A model generated the notes under the pieces. The model did not search any database. It was given only the letters and a program-made list of their open reading frames with translations, and was not told the origin of the DNA. This document shows positions 58,332-64,000 of a stretch of 64,000 nt of DNA, in pieces. Every line of letters starts with the position of its first letter. The first letter of the stretch is position 1. The DNA comes from Brienomyrus brachyistius. Taxonomy: Eukaryota > Chordata > Actinopteri > Osteoglossiformes > Mormyridae. Made by a program: the position numbers and the translations under genes. Location of the stretch: positions 4,110,501-4,174,500 of the forward strand of contig NC_064551.1 of the NCBI RefSeq assembly GCF_023856365.1, in the 5' to 3' direction.

Positions 58332-60665
58332 TCATCTCCCGCTTAATCCGGAGTCGGGTCGCGGGGGCAGCAGCCTCAGCAGGGAGACCCAGACTTCCCT
58401 CTCCCCGGCCACTTCGTCTAGCTCCTCTGGGGGGACCCCGAGGCGTTCCCAGGCCAGCCGAGAGACATAGTCTCTCCAGCGTGTCCTGGGTCTTCCCCGG
58501 GGCCTCCTCCCAGTGGGACATACCCGGAATACCTCCCCAGGGAGGCGTCCCGGAGGCATCCTGATCAGATGCCCGAGCCACCTCATTTGGCTCCTCTCGA
58601 TGCGGAGGAGCAGCGGCTCTACTCTGAGTCCCTCCCGAATGACTGAGCTCCTCACCCTATCTCTAAGGGAGAGCCCAGCCACCCTGCGGAGGAAACTCAT
58701 TTCGGCCGCTTGTACCCGTGATCTCGTTCTTTCGGTCACTACCCAAAGCTCATGACCATAGGTGAGGGTAGGAACGTAGATCGACTGGTAAATCGAGAGC
58801 TTCGCCTTTTGGCTCAGCTCTCTCTTCACCATGACAGACCGATGCAGCGCCCGCATGACTGCTGACGCCGCACCGATCCGCCTGTCGATCTCCAGCTCCA
58901 TCGTTCCCCCACTCGTGAACAAGATCCCGAGATACTTAAACTCCTCCACTTGGGGGAGGACCCCATCCCCAACCCGGAGAGAGCACTCTACCCTTTTCCG
59001 GCTGAGAACCATGGTCTCGGATTTGGAGGTGCTGATTCTCATCCCAGCCGCTTCGCACTCGGCTGCGAACTGCTCCAGTGAGAGCTGAAGGTCACGGCTC
59101 GATGAGGCCAACAGAACCACATCATCCGCAAAAAGCAGAGACCTAATCCTGAGGTCACCGAACCGGACGCCCTCAACGCCCTGGCTGCGCCTAGAAATTC
59201 TGTCCATAAAAACTATGAACAGAATCGGTGACAAAGGGCAGCCCTGACGGAGTCCAACCGTCACCGGAAACGAGTCCGACTTATTGCCGCCCATGCGGAC
59301 CAGACTCTGGCACCGGTCATACAGGGACCGAACCGCCCTTAAAAGGGAGCCCGGTACCCCATACTCCCGGAGCACTCCCCACAGGACCCCACGAGGGACA
59401 CGGTCGAATGCCTTTTCCAAGTCCACAAAACACATGTAGACTGGTCGGGCAAACTCCCATGAACCCTCCAGAACCCTGCTGAGAGTATAGAGCTGGTCCA
59501 CTGTTCCACGGCCAGGGCGAAAACCACACTGCTCCTCCTGAATCCGAGGTTCGACAATCCGGCGGACCCTCCTTTCCAGGACCCCCGAATAGACCTTACC
59601 AGGGAGGCTGAGGAGTGTGATCCCCCTGTAGTTGGAGCACACCCTCCGGTCCCCCTTCTTAAAGAGGGGGACCACCACCCCGGTCTGCCAGTCCAGAGGT
59701 ACTGCCCCCGATGTCCACGCGATGCTGCAGATGCGTGTCAACCAGGACAGCCCCGCAGCATCCAGAGCCTTGAGGAACTCTGGGCGAATCTCGTCCACCC
59801 CCGGGGCCCGGCCACCGAGGAGCTTTTTGACCACCTCAGCGACCTCCACCCCCGAGATAGGCGAGTCCACCCCCAAGTCCCCACACTCTGCTTCCATATC
59901 GGAAGGCGTGTCGGTGGGATTGAGGAGGTCTTCGAAGTACTCCCTCCACCGACCCAAAACGTCCCGAGCTGAGGTCAGCAGCGCACCATCCCCACCATAA
60001 ATAGTGTTGATGCTGCACCGCTTTCCCGCCCGGAGCCGCCGGATGGTGGACCAGAATCTCCTCGAAGCCGTCCGGAAGTCGTTCTCCATGGCCTCACCAA
60101 ACTCCTCCCACACCCGAGTTTTTGCCTCAGCGACCGCCAAAGCCGCATTCCGCTTGGCCTGCCAGTAGCCGTCAGCTGCGTCTGGAGTCCCACAGGCCAG
60201 AAAGGCCCGATAAGACTCCTTCTTCAGCTTGACGGCATCCCTTACCACCGGTGTCCACCAGCAGGTTCGGGGATTACCGCCGCGACAGGCACCGACCACC
60301 TTGCGGCCGCAGCTCCGGTCAGCCGCCTCCACAATGGAGGCACGGAACATGGCCCATTCGGACTCAATGTCCCCCGCCTCCCCCGGGATATGGGAGAAGT
60401 TCTGCCGGAGGTAGGAGTTGAAACTCTCCCTGACAGGGGATTCCGCCAGACGTTCCCAGCAGACCCTCAGTATACGCTTGGGCCTGCCAGGCCTGGCCGG
60501 CTTCCTCCCCCACCAGCGGAGCCAACCCACCACCAGGTAGTGATCGGTTGACAGCTCCGCCCCTCTCTTCACCCGAGTGTCCAAAACATGCGGCCGCAAG
60601 TCCGACGACACGACTACAAAGTCATCATCGAACTGCGGCCTAGGGTGTCCTGGTGCCAAGTGCAC
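58332..60665 (-). pseudogene. Reverse transcriptase part of the Rex3-like LINE
   Basis: A 777-codon open frame. It begins with the end of the endonuclease (STDHYLVV holds the catalytic His near residue 42). The RT follows: motif A with FVDLEKAFDRV (about 413-423), motif B GLRQGCPLSP (about 471-480), catalytic FADD at 512-515. A C-terminal region rich in Arg/Pro (RRPRGRPRTRWRDY) is usual for the family. RT motifs are intact, but it has no natural start because the true start lies in the other frame upstream of the frameshift near 60625-60640. Confidence 0.85.
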
Positions 60666-61363
60666 ATATGGACACCCTTATGCTTGAACATGGTGTTCAT
60701 TATGGACAGTCCGTGACGAGCACAGAAGTCCAATAACAAAACACCGCTCGGGTTCAGATCGGGGGGGCCGTTCCTCCCAATCACGCCCCTCCAGGTCTCA
60801 CTGTCGCTGCCCACGTGAGCATTGAAGTCCCCCAGCAGAACAAGGGAGTCCCCAGGAGGAGCGCTCTCCAACACCCCTTCCAAGGACTCCAAAAAGGGTG
60901 GGTATTCCGAACTGCTGTTTGGCGCATAAGCGCAAACAACAGTCAGGACCCGTCCCCCCACCCGAAGGCGGAGGGAGGCTACCCTCTCGTCCACTGCGGT
61001 AAACCCCAATGTACAGGCGCCCAGCCTGGGGGCAATAAGTATGCCCACGCCCGCTCGGCGCCTCTCCCCGCGGGCAACTCCAGAGTGGAAAAGGGTCCAA
61101 CCCCCCTCAAGGAGACTGGTTCCAGAGCCCAAGCCGTGCGTCGAGGTGAGTCCGACTATATCTAGCCGGAACTTCACAACCTCGCGCACCAGCTCAGGCT
61201 CTTTCCCCATCAGAGAGGTGACATTCCATGTCCCTAGAGCTAGCTTCTGCAGCCGAGGATCGGACCGCCAAGGTCCCCGCCTTTGGCCGCCGCCCAGATC
61301 ACCTCGCACCCGACCCCTATGGCCCCTCCCATGGGTGGTGAGCCCATTGGAGGGGGGACCCAC
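60614..61363 (-). pseudogene. Endonuclease part of the Rex3-like LINE, frameshifted
   Basis: APE-type endonuclease N-terminal two thirds: GTWNVTSL, then the GLTSTHG position where most APE enzymes have a Glu, and LGDFNAHVG. The frame ends at a TAG just after GRSSM, before the SDH-type motif, which lies in the neighbouring frame. The element therefore cannot make the full protein in one frame. Confidence 0.8.
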
Positions 61364-61683
61364 GTGCCTTGTTCGGGCTGCGCCCGACCAGGCCCCGTGT
61401 GTGTAGGCCTGGCCGCCAGGCGCTCGCCATCGAGCCCCACCCCCAGGCCTGGCTCCAGGGGGGGGGCCCCGGTGACCCGCGTCCGGGCAAGGGAAACCGT
61501 GAATCCAAGATTTTTCTCATCATAAAGGGGTTTTTGAGCCGTACTTCGTCTGGTTCCTCACCCAGGACCTGTTTGCCTTGGGTGACCCTACCAGGGGCAT
61601 AAAGCCCCAGACAACATAGCTCCTGGGATCATTGTAACACGCAAACCCCTCCACCACGATAAGGTGTCGACTCCAGGAGGGGC
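61364..61683 (-). other. 5' leader of the Rex3-like LINE
   Basis: A GC-rich untranslated leader. On the minus strand it opens GGAGTCGACACC, a 5' end I associate with this fish LINE family. The ORFs crossing it are chance frames in C/G-rich DNA. Confidence 0.65.
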
Positions 61684-62499
61684 AAAAAAAAAAAAAAAAA
61701 AAAAACTATTACATGAAAATGAATTAATGAATATATTTTATCATAAATGTCTTATTAGAAATGACAACTAAGACCAAAAACATGTACTGTAGATGTTGAC
61801 AGTTATGGTTTCATAATTTATTATCAAGTTAAAATGTCCTGCCAGCCTGCAGCGACTGTTGGGCATGAGATGGTTAACAATGTTATTAATTGTATTATTT
61901 TACGGTATCAGTTGGTGAGTTGGTGCAATTTTATTTGAGACATAACACAAGCACATTCTACAGTGGGTCATTTATTTTAATCTAAGTACAGAATGCAACA
62001 ATTTTTTGTATAAAATAATAGAATAGAAATTTTGAAGTTCCTTAAACTTTAATTAGTTACATTTATATTCAAATGTAATATTTCAAACCTTCCAAAAATC
62101 ATTGAAACAATAAACCATCCTGGTCTTTTTATAGATTTATGCCTCATGCGTCAAGTCTCCAGTGGTGGGGATTTGCATTGTTTTCTATGTAAGTTAGCAT
62201 TAGCATTAGGGTCCTGCAGTGCTGAAAATCAGTCAGTACATTTTGGAGCGCAACTGTAACTTGAAATTATTGCGAAGCTGTATAACACAGAATTGTATAA
62301 ACAAAGAGTGTTCAGAGGGCTTGAAAGATAAGACGGTTTTCACTTTCTTATGTAATGTTACTGAAAACAAATGAAGAATTAAAATGCAAAAAACGAATTT
62401 AAAAAAATTGAACAGCTATTTGTACTACTGTATTTCAAATCAAGAATGTAAGTAGATTGCAAGTACGATACAGAAATATGTGGTGGATTTATGAATAGA
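61684..62499. other. Spacer remnant between the LINE and locus O
   Basis: A poly-A tract, then the AT-rich type II sequence shared with 38030-38770 and 44270-44980, ending in the 3' flank of O. The SINE-like repeat found at 38771 and 44981 is absent here, so that repeat arrived in the lineage of the K and M spacers only. No gene is supported. Confidence 0.65.
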
Positions 62500-63534
62500 T
62501 CAACTTTCAGGGAAAACATTTGTATTTGAGGAATGTGCAGAAAAAATCTTTAAAGATATAATGAGTTTCAACGACTTTCGAAACCACGGATAAAACAATC
62601 CGTAGATTATAGGATTTAATGCAGAATTAAAATAACCCAGCCAGACAAACCCTTCATATAGAACAGGAGGAGTTGCAAAGTTAGTATAGGGGTCGAGTAT
62701 GGAGCTGACAAACAAAGGCATCCAGCAGAGTATGAAGGCACCTACAACAATGCCAAGGGTCTTTGCAGCCTTTCGTTATGAGTTGTGAGTTGTCCTCTTC
62801 CCATTTACCTGTTTAAAACATGGCTGCTGACTTGTATCTCCAAGCTGCCTGACATGTTGTCTGGCTACCAGAAATATTTTAGCATAAAGGCCAATCATTA
62901 CCGAACATGGCAGGAAAAACCCAATCAGAGTATTTGGGGTGCTCCACTGTGCATTAAATAAAAGGATGCAACTCCCCAAGCAATTTATGGAAGTGATGTA
63001 TTCATCTAGACCTGTCACACTGCCCTTAGAGTAAAGGAGACTGCAGCAGTAGGAAGAAGCTGCAGCCCAACTCAGCGCTACCATCAGCCAAGCCACAGGA
63101 ATGGTCACTGTGTTATGGTACCGCAGAGGATTGCAAACTGCCTGGTATCGATCAACCGCAATGGAAATCAGGTGAAACATTGAAACACTTGAGAGGAAAA
63201 CGTCAAAAGTGGAGTGCAATGAGCAGAAAGTATCTCCGAAGTACCAACAGCCCTCCACCGATCTGATCATGCTGAAGGGCATCACGACGGCCCCCAGAAG
63301 CAGGTCGGCCAGGGTCAGTGACATCACCAGCATGTTGGTCGGTGTGTGCAGCTGCTTGAAGTGCGCGATGGAGATGATGACCACCAGGTTCCCCGTTATG
63401 GTCACGGTCATCCCCGACGCAAAAAACATGTACAAGGCAAACCTGGCAAATCCAGAGTAGCTGCTTTTAACACACGTCCCATTAGCTGCTGGATAGCAGT
63501 ACTGGTATGTTTCCAGTTCTAACGAAATGTTCAT
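62500..63534 (-). pseudogene. TAAR locus O, full length with one premature stop
   Basis: 345 codons at full length with a normal ATG (63534), N-glycosylation sites, Asp3.32 ([11 protein letters not shown]), DRY, STPNTL with Asn5.42, and an intact TM6-TM7 and tail (NTNVFPES). The only lesion is TAA (62776-62778) in place of the Glu codon of SERK at position 253, at the ICL3-TM6 border. GAG to TAA needs two substitutions. The product would lack TM6 and TM7. ICL3 is the [12 protein letters not shown] form. It could be a recent pseudogene, a segregating null allele or an assembly error. Confidence 0.85.
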
Positions 63535-64000
63535 TTCTCTGTCACAAAGCAACAGCAAAAATAAAACAACATAGTGCTGTTGTCTTATAAGGCCCTGCAA
63601 CTGGCTGGCGTCCTTTCCAGGGTGTATCTCTGCCTTGTGCCCTGGGCTTCCTGGGTTGGCTCCAAGCAAACACTGCAACCCTCTACTGGATAAGCAGTTA
63701 TGGATGATGAATGCAGAGATGTTTTCTTAAAGGTGATGCATTTTGCATCCTTTGAAAATGCTCAGTGTTTTTCTCCTGGAAAGAACTTTATTTATGTACT
63801 TGAACATCCCCTTTGAGACAAGCAAACCTATTACAGCAGGACACGCAATATGCAGATGGGGATTTTTCTTTTCATCTAATATAAATATATTTGCATATAG
63901 TTGGCATGGGAACAAGTGCCTGCCATGATTATCTGTGTGATATACAGCATGACTCAGCATATCGACAAAGGAAGTAGAAGCCATTTGTTTTATTTCTGAG
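63535..64000 (-). promoter_or_regulatory. 5' flank of TAAR O
   Basis: TATAAG box (cttata 63584-63589), octamer (63889-63896) and TGCTGAGTCA (63950-63959) are all intact, although the gene is broken. The flank continues past the right edge. Confidence 0.5.

Larger units (their letters stand above)
58311..61683 (-). mobile_element. Rex3-like (RTE clade) non-LTR retrotransposon, near full length
   Basis: A 3.37-kb LINE inserted in an A tract. Its 3' end on the minus strand is (GATG)n-type repeat (58311-58335), as is typical of Rex3. Its 5' end (61683) has a GC-rich leader. It encodes an apurinic endonuclease and a reverse transcriptase, but a one-base frameshift divides them. Length and leader suggest it is nearly complete, which is unusual because most fish copies are 5'-truncated. 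The target duplication cannot be defined because both flanks are poly-A. Confidence 0.85.

Noticed and set aside
59632..60000. 122-codon ORF antisense to the LINE RT
   Set aside because: A chance frame in GC-rich DNA opposite a clear RT frame.

Overview
The window is eukaryotic, vertebrate and almost certainly from a ray-finned fish. It holds intronless-looking class A GPCR genes of the trace amine-associated receptor (TAAR) family, a Ty3/Gypsy LTR retrotransposon primed by tRNA-Ser, a Rex3/RTE-like LINE ending in a GATG-type repeat, and old tRNA-derived SINE copies of a kind common in fish. I cannot name the species.

Layout. Fifteen TAAR loci, here called A to O from left to right, all lie on the minus strand in head-to-tail order. 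Locus A (1-790) is cut by the left edge but is open as far as it goes. B, C, D, E, F, G, H, I, J, L and N are intact single-exon receptors of 339-344 residues starting at a shared Met-Asn-Ile-Ser. K (39016-39597) and M (45225-45806) are 5'-truncated, frameshifted pseudogenes copied from one another. O (62500-63534) is full length but carries one nonsense codon. Longer N-terminal extensions in the reading frames depend on GTG/TTG/ATT starts and are not real, except that N has a true upstream in-frame ATG.

The spacers alternate strictly. Type I spacers (SINE, 14-bp repeat, recurrent 83-codon ORF) lie 3' of B, D, F, H, J, L and N. Type II spacers (a repeat block with a GC box and AATAAA) lie 3' of C, E, G, I, K, M and O. 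The array therefore grew largely as two-gene units of about 6-9 kb. Gene bodies are mosaics of shared blocks (TM3, ECL2, TM5-ICL3), which points to gene conversion. Each gene carries about 420 bp of conserved 5' flank with a TATA-like box, an ATGCAAAT octamer and a TGCTGAGTCA (NF-E2/MARE-like) site.

From 50438 to 61683 the type II spacer upstream of N is split by two independent insertions. The first is a 7.8-kb Gypsy element (50438-58269) with a TTGA target duplication and nearly identical LTRs. The second, 41 bp further on, is a 3.4-kb Rex3-like LINE on the minus strand (58311-61683). The spacer resumes at 61684 and leads to locus O.

Function. The receptors keep Asp3.32, Tyr7.43, DRY, CWxP, NPxxY and the TM7 TAAR fingerprint, so they should detect amines, most likely in olfactory neurons. 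The residues around Asp3.32 and at 5.42/5.43 and 6.51 differ from copy to copy. Locus I alone has Asp at 5.42, the second amine-binding acid used by the zebrafish diamine receptor TAAR13c.
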